Assembly (NCBI GenBank): GCA_965248805.1
Contig: CBDFKJ010000006.1
Location: forward strand, 378,486-442,485
Source of the DNA: CBDFKJ01 sp965248805
Lineage (GTDB): Bacteria > Pseudomonadota > Alphaproteobacteria > UBA6615
Length of the DNA stretch: 64,000 nt
Direction: 5' to 3'
The position numbers and the translations under genes are program-made. Below the pieces are notes generated by a model that was not told where the DNA came from, searched no databases, and saw only the letters and a list, made by a program, of their open reading frames with translations. Every line of letters begins with the position of its first letter. Position 1 is the first letter of the stretch. This document shows positions 38,150 to 49,700 of this stretch, piece by piece.

Positions 38150-39877
38150 TCAGATGTCGGCATAGACGTGTGTCTCCGCCTCGGCCCCCGGATGGGTGAC
38201 CGCGCCGGCAAAGGCGGGGCCCACGGTCTGGGCGTACTTCCACAGGGTCCCCGACTGAAAGTCATGCCGGCGCGGCTTCCAGGATTGGCGCCGTGACGCC
38301 AGTTCGCTCTCCGACACCTCGACGTCGAGGCGGCCGGCCTCGGCATCGATGGCGATCATGTCACCGTCCCGCAGCAAACCGATGGGACCGCCGACCGCCG
38401 CCTCCGGGCCCACATGGCCGACACAGAACCCGCGGGTGCCGCCGGAGAAGCGGCCATCGGTGATGAGCGCGACCTTGCCGCCCATACCCAGGCCGGAAAG
38501 AGCGCCGGTGGTGGCCAGCATCTCACGCATGCCAGGTCCGCCCCTCGGTCCTTCATAGCGAATGATCAGCACATCGCCTTCGGCGAACTTGCGGTCGAGC
38601 ACGGCCTGCAGGCAGTCCTCCTCGCACTCGAAGACGCGGGCGGGACCGCGGAACTGCAGCGTCTTCATGCCGGCGATCTTCACGATCGCACCTTCGGGCG
38701 CGAGGCTGCCACTGAGGCCGACGACGCCGCCGGTGGCGCTCAACGGCCGCGAGGTCGGATAGACCACGTCCTGATCCGTCGGCACTTCGACGCCGTCCAG
38801 GTTTTCCGCCAGGGTCTTGCCACTGACGGTGATGCACTCGCCGTGCAGGAACCCGCCGTCGAGCAGCACCTTCAGCAGAACCGGTACGCCGCCAATGTCG
38901 TAAAGGTCCTTGGCGACGTACTTGCCGGCGGGCTTGAGGTCGGCGACGTAGGGCGTGCGCCGGAAGACTTCCGTCACATCGGAGAGGCTGAACCGGATCC
39001 CGGCCTCGTGCGCGATCGCCGGCAGGTGCAGCCCGGCGTTGGTCGAGCCACCGGAGGCGGCAACAACCGTCGCCGCGTTCTCGATCGCCTTTCGGGTCAC
39101 GATATCACGCGGGCGGAGGTTGTCGGCGATCAGGCGCATGACCGCCTCGCCCGACGCTTCGGCAAACGCATCGCGGCTGGCATAGGGCGCCGGCGTCCCC
39201 GCCGAACCCGGCAAGGCCAGACCCATCGCTTCCGACACGCAGGCCATCGTGTTGGCCGTGTACTGGCCGCCGCAGGACCCGCCCGACGGGCAGGCGCAAC
39301 TCTCCAGCAATCGCAGCTCAGCATCCGACATGGTGCCGGCGGCGTGCGCGCCGACGCCTTCGAACACGTCGACGATGGTCACGTCGCGGCCGTGGAACCG
39401 GCCAGGCAGGATCGAGCCGCCGTACATGAACACGGACGGCACGTTGAGCCGCACCATGGCCATCATCAGGCCCGGCAACGACTTGTCGCAGCCGGCGAGC
39501 CCCACCAGCCCGTCGTAGCAATGGCCGCGCATGGTCAGCTCGACCGAGTCCGCGATCACTTCGCGGCTGACGAGCGATGCCTTCATCCCCGCGTGGCCCA
39601 TGGCGATGCCGTCGGTCACCGTGATGGTCGTGAATTCGCGCGGCGTGCCGCGGGCGGCGTGCACGCCCGCCTTCACCGCCTGTGCCTGGCGCGACAGCTC
39701 GATATTGCACGGCGCCGCCTCGTTCCAGGTCGTCACGACGCCGACGAAGGGTTGCGCAATCTCCGCCTCCCCCAGACCCATGGCGTAGTAGAATGCGCGG
39801 TGAGGCGCGCTCCGCGGTCCCACCGACACATGCCGGCTGGGCAGCTTTGATTTGTCGAACTTGCCGTTACCGGCCAT
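38150..39877 (-). CDS. ilvD: Dihydroxy-acid dehydratase
   Basis: Encodes 575 residues. IlvD dehydrates dihydroxy-isovalerate and dihydroxy-methylvalerate in branched-chain amino acid synthesis with an Fe-S cluster. Cluster Cys occur in VGLAGCDKSLPGLMMAM and ESCACPSGGSCGGQYTANTMACVSEAMG; other motifs are VVTTWNEAAPCNIELS, VTDGIAMGHAGMKASLVSRE and the C-terminal LITDGRFSGGTRGFCVGHVGPEA. About 575 residues places it in the shorter [2Fe-2S]-type group. It is followed by the M81 gene and lies 45 bp downstream of valS. Confidence 0.95.
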   Translation of the reverse strand: MAGNGKFDKSKLPSRHVSVGPRSAPHRAFYYAMGLGEAEIAQPFVGVVTTWNEAAPCNIELSRQAQAVKAGVHAARGTPREFTTITVTDGIAMGHAGMKASLVSREVIADSVELTMRGHCYDGLVGLAGCDKSLPGLMMAMVRLNVPSVFMYGGSILPGRFHGRDVTIVDVFEGVGAHAAGTMSDAELRLLESCACPSGGSCGGQYTANTMACVSEAMGLALPGSAGTPAPYASRDAFAEASGEAVMRLIADNLRPRDIVTRKAIENAATVVAASGGSTNAGLHLPAIAHEAGIRFSLSDVTEVFRRTPYVADLKPAGKYVAKDLYDIGGVPVLLKVLLDGGFLHGECITVSGKTLAENLDGVEVPTDQDVVYPTSRPLSATGGVVGLSGSLAPEGAIVKIAGMKTLQFRGPARVFECEEDCLQAVLDRKFAEGDVLIIRYEGPRGGPGMREMLATTGALSGLGMGGKVALITDGRFSGGTRGFCVGHVGPEAAVGGPIGLLRDGDMIAIDAEAGRLDVEVSESELASRRQSWKPRRHDFQSGTLWKYAQTVGPAFAGAVTHPGAEAETHVYADI

Positions 39878-39922
39878 GACATTGACCTCCGTCGCAAAAA
39901 CAACCTCGTGATCGCCTGCCCA

Positions 39923-42571
<2,649 letters not shown>

Positions 42572-42727
42572 CGGTCGGTCTTTCTTCTGCTGCGCCGCCG
42601 CGCCTGTCTGACGCCCCGGGCAATCAGGCTCGGGCACTCCACTCAGGCCCAGGCGCCAAGTATGAGTATTTACCGCCGGTTGCCGGCGGCGCCAAGGTCA
42701 GGATGAGTAGCTGTCGGGAGGTTCGTC

Positions 42728-43333
42728 TTATTGGCCGCTGGCGTGGCCGACGACCCGCTGGATTTCGGAGCGGACGATGCGCTCCACCATGCCGGGCAGG
42801 TTCTCATCCAGCCATTGCTTGAGCACCGGCCGCATGAGCTCGCGGGCTATATCCTCGACCGTGCGTGCGTCGCCCAATCGCGGCGCCTCGGCGGGATCCT
42901 TGTGGACGGCGCCGAGAAGGTCGGTGACCGCGGCCGCCGCGGCGGTGGCCCTGTCGTCCGACATCAGCCGGTCCTCGGCCTCGTCGGTCTCCGCGAAGGC
43001 GACCTCCTCGCTGGCTTCCGCTGGCGCGGGTTCTTCGGGCGCGGCTTCGGGAGCCGCCTCGGCCTCGGGTACGGCGGCCTCGTCCGGGGCCGCGTCCGCT
43101 GGCTCAGCCATCGCCTCGTCCTTCAGGCTGACCACTTCGCCGTCTTCACCAACCATTTCGGTAAGTTCCAAGACATTATCGCCGGTGCTTGGTTCGTCGT
43201 CTGCGGCACTCGGCGGGTCGTCGCCTGGCTCGCCGGCCGGCGCACCCTCGCTGTCTTCGGAAATTATGCGCCGAATGGAGGCGAGGATCTCCTCCATTGA
43301 TGGTTCTTGCGCTTGCGCCTCAGCGTTGCTCAT
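42728..43333 (-). CDS. popZ: PopZ-like polar organizing protein (DUF2497)
   Basis: Encodes 201 residues; start 43333 (MSNAEAQAQEPSMEEILASI) chosen as it begins the conserved N-terminal motif EPSMEEILASIRRIISED. A long acidic, Pro/Ala-rich disordered middle follows, then the conserved C-terminal helices TVEDIARELMRPVLKQWLDENLPGMVERIVRSEIQR. PopZ self-assembles into a condensate at cell poles and tethers ParB/centromeres. The three-part layout matches Caulobacter PopZ, with a similar disordered linker. Located between tolC and valS, the typical alphaproteobacterial context. Confidence 0.9.
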   Translation of the reverse strand: MSNAEAQAQEPSMEEILASIRRIISEDSEGAPAGEPGDDPPSAADDEPSTGDNVLELTEMVGEDGEVVSLKDEAMAEPADAAPDEAAVPEAEAAPEAAPEEPAPAEASEEVAFAETDEAEDRLMSDDRATAAAAAVTDLLGAVHKDPAEAPRLGDARTVEDIARELMRPVLKQWLDENLPGMVERIVRSEIQRVVGHASGQ

Positions 43334-43439
43334 CCATGCTCCCCGGCGGCGCGGCCTCGCGCCCAAGCGATTAATGTATCACGACCGCCGCGGGCTTCAA
43401 ATCCCCTCTATTCACAACCCGCGCCGGCAGAAACCGGGC

Positions 43440-44810
43440 TCAATCGATATTGGCGCCGAACCAGCGCCCGCGCACGCGGTCGAAGTATTCGGAGAAGTCG
43501 TACAGCGCGACCGGCAGGTTGAGATCCTCGGCGGTCAGCCGGCCGACCGCGGCGAACAGTTCGTAGCTGGCCACGTGGGCGTCGCGCGTGACCCTTACCA
43601 GGCTGACCCGGGAATCAAGCAACTCCTGCTGGGCGTCGAGAACGTCCAGAACCGTGCGCGCGCCAACACGCGCCTCCTCGCTCACACCCTCGAAGGCGAT
43701 TTCCTGCGCCCGCACCTCGGCCTCGAACGCTTCGATATTGGCCAACGCGGTCTGCAGGTTCTCCCACGCCCGGCTTGCCCGCTCCACCGCATCGCGCTGG
43801 GAGTCGAGGAACAGCGAGCGTCGCTGGCTGGCCGTTTGTTTGGCCGCGCGCAGTCGCGAGTACACCTCGCCCGACTGATACAGCGGGACCGTCAGATTGG
43901 CCGTGATTGACTGGGTATTGACTTCGTTGTCGGCATCCCCATCGTCGGCGAGGTGGGATAGCAGGCCGTTCAACGACACCGTCGCCAACAATTCGCCGCG
44001 CACCAGATCGATGTCCTTCACCGCAGCCCGTTCATCGAATTCGGCCGCGACCACGTCAGGATTATCGGTGCGGGCCGCATCGATTGCTTCCTGCTCCGAC
44101 CGCGGCGTGTCGGTCGGCAAATCGGGGAGCACTAATTCGCCCGGAGAATGACCGACGGCGTTGACATAGGCGGCGATCGCGCTGATCAGGTCGCCCTCGG
44201 CGTTCACTTGCTCGGCGATGGCTCTCTGCAGGCGGCTTTGCGCCTGCGCGACGTCGGTTCGCGTCAACTCGCCGACGCGGAACCGATCCTCGGAGGCTTC
44301 CAATTGCCGCCGCAGGACCTCGACATTCGAGGTATTGAGCTCGCGCACGGCGCGCTCGCGGCCCACGTTCATATAGGCGTCCACGCCCGAAAACAGGACG
44401 CCCTGCTCGGTCGACAGCAAGCGTGCGCGTTCGGCGGCAACGCGCGACTCGGCGCGCAGGGTCTCGGCCTGGGTGCGGAAGCCGCGGAACAGCGGCTGGC
44501 TGAGGTTCAGCGCGACGTTTCTGTTGTTCGAGCTGTTGTCGATGCTGACGCCGTTGCGCCGCTGTGTCTCGGCGAACCCGTAGCGCGACGTCACCGTCAC
44601 GGTCGGACGCCAGTTGGACAGCGCCTGTGGCACCTGCTCATCGACCGCGCGCAGGCGCGCTTGCTGCGCCCGCAGCGTGGGACTGGTGTTGTAGGTATCC
44701 GCCAACGCTTCGATCAGCGTCTCGGCACGCGGCATGGATGTCGCCCCGAGGGCCACGCCGATGCCCGCGACGGCGGCCAGGATTCGCAACGACTGACGGC
44801 TGGTCCCCAT
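43440..44810 (-). CDS. tolC: TolC family outer membrane efflux protein
   Basis: Encodes 456 residues. The start MGTSRQSLRILAAVAGIGVALG at 44810 gives a signal peptide ending near SMPRAE and is preceded by AGAGGTGATC; an upstream in-frame ATG is rejected. Type I secretion outer membrane channel, TolC group: TLIEALADTYNTSPTLRAQQARLRAVDEQVPQALSNWRP (broken helices), NLSQPLFRGFRTQAETLRAE, VVAAEFDERAAVKDIDLVRGELLATV and VPLYQSGEVYSRLRAAKQT, the tandem repeats of the alpha-barrel. It pairs with inner-membrane exporters not in the window. Confidence 0.93.
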   Translation of the reverse strand: MGTSRQSLRILAAVAGIGVALGATSMPRAETLIEALADTYNTSPTLRAQQARLRAVDEQVPQALSNWRPTVTVTSRYGFAETQRRNGVSIDNSSNNRNVALNLSQPLFRGFRTQAETLRAESRVAAERARLLSTEQGVLFSGVDAYMNVGRERAVRELNTSNVEVLRRQLEASEDRFRVGELTRTDVAQAQSRLQRAIAEQVNAEGDLISAIAAYVNAVGHSPGELVLPDLPTDTPRSEQEAIDAARTDNPDVVAAEFDERAAVKDIDLVRGELLATVSLNGLLSHLADDGDADNEVNTQSITANLTVPLYQSGEVYSRLRAAKQTASQRRSLFLDSQRDAVERASRAWENLQTALANIEAFEAEVRAQEIAFEGVSEEARVGARTVLDVLDAQQELLDSRVSLVRVTRDAHVASYELFAAVGRLTAEDLNLPVALYDFSEYFDRVRGRWFGANID

Positions 44811-44886
44811 GATCACCTCTGGCTGCAACGGCGCGGGCGTTTCGCCTTCGCGCGTCGAGTTGACATCATTCCAAGAGTACACGGCA

Positions 44887-45543
44887 TCAAAACACAAAAC
44901 CCGTCTCAGGTTCAAATCCCGGCAGGATCGCAGCGGCGGCATCGAACAGCGCCCGATGGGATACGACCCCGCCGCTGCGCGTGTAGACCACCGCCCGGCC
45001 AACGCCCGTTGCGGCGGCGATGACGGCGACGAGGCGCCCGCCGTCGCCCAACTGGTCGAGCACCGTTTCGGGCACACGTGCCGCCGCGCCGGAGACGAAA
45101 ATAACGTCATAAGGTGCAGATTCGGCGTAGCCCTGGCCCAGTTCGCCCTGAACGACGGCGACATTGTCGATCGACAATTCGGCCAGCGTGCGTCCGGCGC
45201 TCTCAGCCAAGGCCGCGTCGCATTCCAGCGCTACCACCGTGCTCGCCAGGTGCGCCAATACGGCCGCGTCGTAGCCGCTGGCACAGCCGACATCGAGCGC
45301 CACCTCGTTGGCCCCGACATGGGCCGCTTGCAGCAGGCGGGCGACGAGCAAAGGCTCCAATAGATGGCGGCCGCCGCCCAACGGCAGATCCTCATCGACA
45401 TAGGCGACGCCGCGCACCGAGGGCGGCACGAACAACTCGCGCGGCACCGCCGCCATCGCCTCAAGAATGGACGCGTTGCTGACCTGGTTGGGCCGCAGCT
45501 GGCTGTCGATCATGTGCCGCCGGGCGACACCGTAATCGCTCAT
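44887..45543 (-). CDS. Protein-L-isoaspartate methyltransferase-like protein upstream of tolC
   Basis: Encodes 218 residues from ATG 45543 (MSDYGVARRHMIDSQLRPN), preceded by GGAGGGGG. It has the PCM fold, with RELFVPPSVRGVAYVDEDLPLGGGRHLLEPLLVARLL in place of the GQTISQP substrate loop, and SAM motif I VALDVGCASGYDAAVLAHL (Cys replaces Thr/Gly of true PCMs). The same variant precedes tolC in many alphaproteobacteria. Because the substrate loop differs, isoaspartate repair is doubtful. True PCM is encoded at 23006-23668. tolC starts 76 bp downstream. Confidence 0.85.
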   Translation of the reverse strand: MSDYGVARRHMIDSQLRPNQVSNASILEAMAAVPRELFVPPSVRGVAYVDEDLPLGGGRHLLEPLLVARLLQAAHVGANEVALDVGCASGYDAAVLAHLASTVVALECDAALAESAGRTLAELSIDNVAVVQGELGQGYAESAPYDVIFVSGAAARVPETVLDQLGDGGRLVAVIAAATGVGRAVVYTRSGGVVSHRALFDAAAAILPGFEPETGFVF

Positions 45544-46031
45544 GCGAGCCCCCTCCTCGCAAGACGACGCGACAAGCCGGCCCTTATACCGGCCGCGCGC
45601 CGTGGCAGCAACAACAGGCATAACGGCCCGCGGGCGTGCGCTTGACCGCCGATCGGCCCGGCCATACATGTGAACGCCGCCGGCCCGGTGGCAGAGTGGC
45701 TATGCAGGGGACTGCAAATCCAGCCATTCTTCAATGATTTTAACGGCGTTTGTCAATTTTCACGGCCTGTTCCGCCCTAACAACATCAATGACTTACAAC
45801 CCAAGTGCAAAACCGCATCGAGCGGATCTGCGTCACCAGGGTCCCCGCTCGCGACGGGCTTCTCTGTCACTTCGCCTTGCCGCCGAACTTCTCGGCTGTG
45901 CGCCTGGAAAATCGCCCCGATTTCCGGCGTGTTTTAGGCTGGAAATTCGGTATGCCGGTTAGCCGCGCCTGCCACCATGCGTTCGGAGATTATATGCTTG
46001 ACGGAACTATCTGATAAAGAAGGGTTTTTTG
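45544..46031. other. Non-coding stretch between PCM-like gene and right prophage end
   Basis: It contains the truncated tRNA-Cys (45682-45721). The 310 bases after it (45722-46031) include short open frames without ribosome binding sites or recognisable sequence. The part before the tRNA probably holds the promoter of the PCM-like/tolC unit on the - strand. No integrase or att core repeat was found here. Confidence 0.5.
45682..45721 (+). pseudogene. tRNA-Cys(GCA) 5' half, truncated after the anticodon loop
   Basis: GGCCCGGTGGCAGAGTGGCT (45682-45701) is the acceptor 5' strand and D arm of alphaproteobacterial tRNA-Cys, followed by ATGCAGGGGACTGCAAATCC carrying the GCA anticodon (45713-45715). 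Beyond 45721 the anticodon stem fails (only three pairs form), and neither a T arm nor a CCGGGCC acceptor partner is found within 100 bases. It is therefore a remnant. A break at the anticodon is where many tRNA-targeting integrases recombine, and the prophage end lies 310 bp away. Confidence 0.7.
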
Positions 46032-46056
46032 AACTTTCCGAAAATATCGGAAAGTT
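46032..46056. repeat. Perfect 10-bp-stem hairpin at right prophage end
   Basis: AACTTTCCGA (46032-46041) pairs with TCGGAAAGTT (46047-46056). It is the mirror copy of the hairpin at 3083-3107 and lies 19 bp past the tail fibre stop (fibre on the - strand). A T6 run lies just outside it on the + strand (46025-46030), so in the fibre direction it reads as A6. Prophage-to-prophage similarity stops within 10 bases. Confidence 0.8.
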
Positions 46057-46075
46057 GCCAATACCCTCCGAAATA

Positions 46076-46732
46076 TCAGGGATCGTCGTCCTCTTCATAT
46101 TGATTGGTCTTGACCAAGGTGACGGTGACGATCCCGCCACTGACGCTTCTTTGGAGCGCGTATGTCTCTCTAACAAGAATGGTGCCTTGTCCCTGGTTGG
46201 GGCCGGTCGTGTTCGCGACACGGACGCTTGTAATACCGCCGGGCACGGCGTCGATGGCGGCGTCGATGGCCGCCTTGGTGGCGGAGGGCGTCATGGCGCG
46301 CGTCTGGTCTTGTCCGGAGAGCGCTTCCGCGGTCGTGGCAAGCTCGGCGGCGCCGGCCCGGCCTGTGGTCGCGGTGCGCAGAGCGATCTGGCGGGCTTGG
46401 AGGGCGCCGGTCCCGGAGGCGTTCTCGGCCTCGGCATCGGTTGCGAGCGGCACGGCGCCGGCGGCGTCCGTGGTGGCGTCCGGCAGGTGGGTGACGGGTA
46501 CCTTGCCCGCTGCGTCGAGGGGCGCGACGCCGTCTGCGGCGCCGCGGCCGATGCGGCCGTCGGGCACCTTGGCGTTGGCGGTGAGCTCGCAGATGCCGCC
46601 TGCGACACCCAGCGCCGCGATAATCGCCTTGAGGTAGTCGATCACCCGCTTGAGCACGGGCCGGGCGTCGGCCGGGCTGTCGGCGCCGGCATCGAAGTGG
46701 TCGGTGGCGAGGTCGTCGGTGGGCCAGGCCAT
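46076..46732 (-). CDS. Phage tail fibre-like protein, right prophage
   Basis: Encodes 218 residues from ATG 46732 with a strong AAGGAG site upstream, the same arrangement as the left copy. The Ala/Gly/Asp repeats (TANAKVPDGRIGRGAADG, PLDAAGKVPVTHLPDATTD) form a fibre-like shaft. Differences from the left copy are ADSPADARPVLKRVIDYL in place of TDSPADARPVIKKAIDYL, several shaft substitutions, and a one-residue longer end (KTNQYEEDDDP). Divergence here, near the receptor-binding end, may reflect altered specificity; that is inference. Last gene of the tail module. Confidence 0.75.
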   Translation of the reverse strand: MAWPTDDLATDHFDAGADSPADARPVLKRVIDYLKAIIAALGVAGGICELTANAKVPDGRIGRGAADGVAPLDAAGKVPVTHLPDATTDAAGAVPLATDAEAENASGTGALQARQIALRTATTGRAGAAELATTAEALSGQDQTRAMTPSATKAAIDAAIDAVPGGITSVRVANTTGPNQGQGTILVRETYALQRSVSGGIVTVTLVKTNQYEEDDDP

Positions 46733-46757
46733 GGAGCCTCTCTCCTTCGTTTGAGCG

Positions 46758-49700
46758 TCAGGCGATGCCGTGCAGGACGGCGTCGACGGTGGCGTCGGCG
46801 GCATTGCCGCTGCCGTCGAAGATCTTGATGCGGGTGGGATCGTTCTTGTTGTCGAGCACCCACGACCAGCCGGCGCCGACCGATTGCAGGGTGAGGTCGA
46901 TATCGGTGACGCGCGCGAGCGTGGTCGGCACCTCGCGCCCGCCGCTCGCCGAACCGCCCCAGTCGCTGGTGTCGGCGTCGAGGAACTTCTGCTCGGCGGC
47001 GGTGCCGAGCAGGGTGTAGCAGAGGTGGTCGAGGCTAAGCATGGTTGCGCCGTCGCCGGTCAGTTGCCAGCGCAGCTGCAGGTGGCGCGCGGTCATGAGC
47101 ATGGCCGTCGCGTTATCCTGCCAGGTGGCGGTGGCCAGCCCGGAAGCGGTGTCGGCGGTGCGGTACTGCAGCGTCACGTTTCCGGCCGTCTCGGCCTCCC
47201 AGGCGATCGAGAACGGCACCTCGGCGCCGATGTCGATGGCCTCGGTGGTGTAGGTCATGGCGGTGGCGCCGTCGTCGCCGTCGCCAAGCGCCCACGAGGT
47301 CCAGGCGTCCCAGGTGGCAAGGTCGGCCCAGGTGTAGGCGCCGGCGCCCTCCAGCGCGTCCCGGCCGTCGTCGGAGCGCACGGCGCTCTCGATGGTGCCG
47401 GGCCAGCCGCGGGCGGAAGGGCATTCCCACAGGAAGGCGTCGCCGAGGCGGGGATCGGGCAGCTCGGCGATGATGACGGCGGCCGCGGCCGAGAGCAGGC
47501 CCGAGGTGTCCTCGGCGCGGATGGCGAAGGTCCAGCGGCCGGCGCCGGGATCGACGGTCTCGTGGGGCGACGAGGTGAGCAACCCGTTATGCAGCGGCGT
47601 CATGGCGTCCCAGGCGGGCGCCGCGGCGCCGACGACCGCCTCGGCGTAGCGGATGCGGTAGCCGGCGAGATCGGGATCGGCCGGCGGGGTCCAGCGGAAG
47701 CGCCGTGTGCCGTCGCCCAGGGCATCGACCAGGAAGTCGGCGACATTGCCCGGCGGCGCCAGCTTGCCGCGGATAGTGTAATCGACGGTGAACGGCGCGC
47801 CGGCGGGCGCTGCCTCGGTGCCGGGAATGACGGTGATCGTGAGCCTGCCCGACGGCGGCACGCGCCACGAGGCTTCGGCGGCGCCGTCGATCAGCCTGTC
47901 CTCTGTCCGCAATGGGCCGCCGTCGAGCGCTGCGCGGACGATGCCGCCGCGCCAGTCGCCGGCGACGGTGAGCGCAGCGGCGATCTCGACGGCAAAGCCG
48001 TTGCCGATGCGGATCAGGGTCTCGGAGAGCGCGATGTGCAGCACCCGGGGCGGGCGGCGCCCGACCATCGGCAACGGCACCGTCAGATCGCTCGTGGCGG
48101 CGCGGTAATAGGCCTCGACCTCGTCGATGGCCTCGATGCGCACGCGACCCTCGGCGGTGGGCTCCATGGCGACGATGCGCACCCGAGCCGGCGGCGCGTC
48201 GCCGGGGTAGAACCGCCACAGCGTATCGAGCGGGCTGGCGCCGAGGGCGCCGAGGGTATCGGGCGCGTCCGTCAACGGTTCGGCGAGCACCAGGGTATCG
48301 GTCTCGCCGGCGCCGCCGTCCGGATGGTTGACGGCGGTATTGTGGAGTGTGCCGTCGGGCAGGCGCAATAGCAGGTAGTCGTCGGCGCCGGAGAGGGTGA
48401 CGGGCCGGTTGAGCCGGAGGCGGTCTGCAGTGCCGCCCGTGAGCCGCCCGGCGACGCCGCCGTCGATCAGGGCGTCGGTCAGGTGAACGACATCGCCGCG
48501 GGCGACGGCCAGGCCCTCGGCGCCCATCTCCCACTTGAGACGGCGGCGGTGGTAGAGCTGGCGCGCGGCCTGGAGGTTGCATTCGGCCGCGGCCTGGCTG
48601 CGCGAGGTGACGCCGGCCAGCGTCAGGGTCGCGGTATGGCCACCGGGCGCGGCTCGGGGGACCGCCCGGCGCACGGTGTTGTATTGCCAATCGAGATCGG
48701 GGTCGATGTAGCGGCAGGCGATCTCGCCGGCCGTCTGGCCGCCGGCGTAGTCGATCTCGAAGCTCCCGGCGACGATGTTGCCGGGCGTGATCAGGGCGGT
48801 CGCGGGCTTGTCCGCCTCATCCCACACCACGCCGAGGCGGCCGCTCTGCCAACTCGGATTGGCGCGCCCGCACTGGGCGATCAGCGTCAGCACCTCGGCA
48901 TGGGTGGTCCGGCGGTCGATGACGTAGTCGCAGCGCAGTCCCTGCGCGTCGCACCAGGCGCCCCAGGCCTTGATGGTCTCGTCGTCGATGCGGGTTTCGG
49001 CGAGACCGGCGCCGGCGACCGGCTTGCCTGCGATATGGATGCCGCGGGCATACCAGCGGAACAGCCAGGCGGGATTGCCGGAGACCTGCGGCGCGCTCCA
49101 TTGGGTTCCGTCCCAGACCGGGATCTTCTGCCCGACCGTCGCCGACAGCCGATCGAGCCGGCCTGAGAGCTGGCCCGAGGCGCGGATCTTCAGCGCCAGC
49201 CGGGTCTGGCCGGTATAGTCGCCGGTGTCGGGCTGGTAGGATCTGAGCGCCGTCCAGGTGATGGCGTCGTGGATGCGGTCGGAGGACGAGGGCGCGGTCG
49301 TGCGGCGCACGCGCACGGTCCAGGTGCCGGCCGCGGCATGACCGTAGACGAGCGTCTTGCGGTAGGGCGTGGTGTCGCCGTTCGACAGGGTGACGGTGTG
49401 GCTTGTCTTCAGGCTCTCGTTGCCTTGCGGCCAGTACTCGATCTCGACGGTGACGGTGTGGCGCGTAGCGCCGCCCTGATCGGAGACCCGGAACAGCGTC
49501 CCGGCGAGATCGATGCCGATCCGCTTGGTGCCGGCGGCCGTTGTGCGCTCGACCCAGCCGGTGTCGTCGAGCGCGGCGCCGGCTTCGCTGTCGACGTTGC
49601 CGGCGACCAGCGTCACCCGTCCCTGCGCATCGCCGAACTCGGTCTCCACTTCATCGAAGCTGCCGAGCGGCGTGTCGCCGATCTTGAGCCCGCCGATGTC

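Larger units (their letters stand above)
46032..49135 (-). repeat. Large inverted repeat, right arm (prophage tail end)
   Basis: Mirror of 1-3107, sharing the tail fibre gene and the C-terminal two thirds of the J-like gene. The lengths differ by 3 bases because of in-frame indels (two residues in the J-like protein, one in the fibre C terminus). Here the homologous prophage continues through the complete J-like gene and beyond; the left arm is cut only by the window edge. Confidence 0.9.

Noticed and set aside
38414..39850. 478-codon + strand frame opposite ilvD
   Set aside because: Antisense of a strongly conserved gene with composition typical of shadow frames; no ribosome binding site or family motif.
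44909..44920. GGTTCAAATCCC resembling a tRNA T arm
   Set aside because: It encodes the C-terminal residues of the PCM-like protein, and no acceptor, D arm or anticodon can be built around it.
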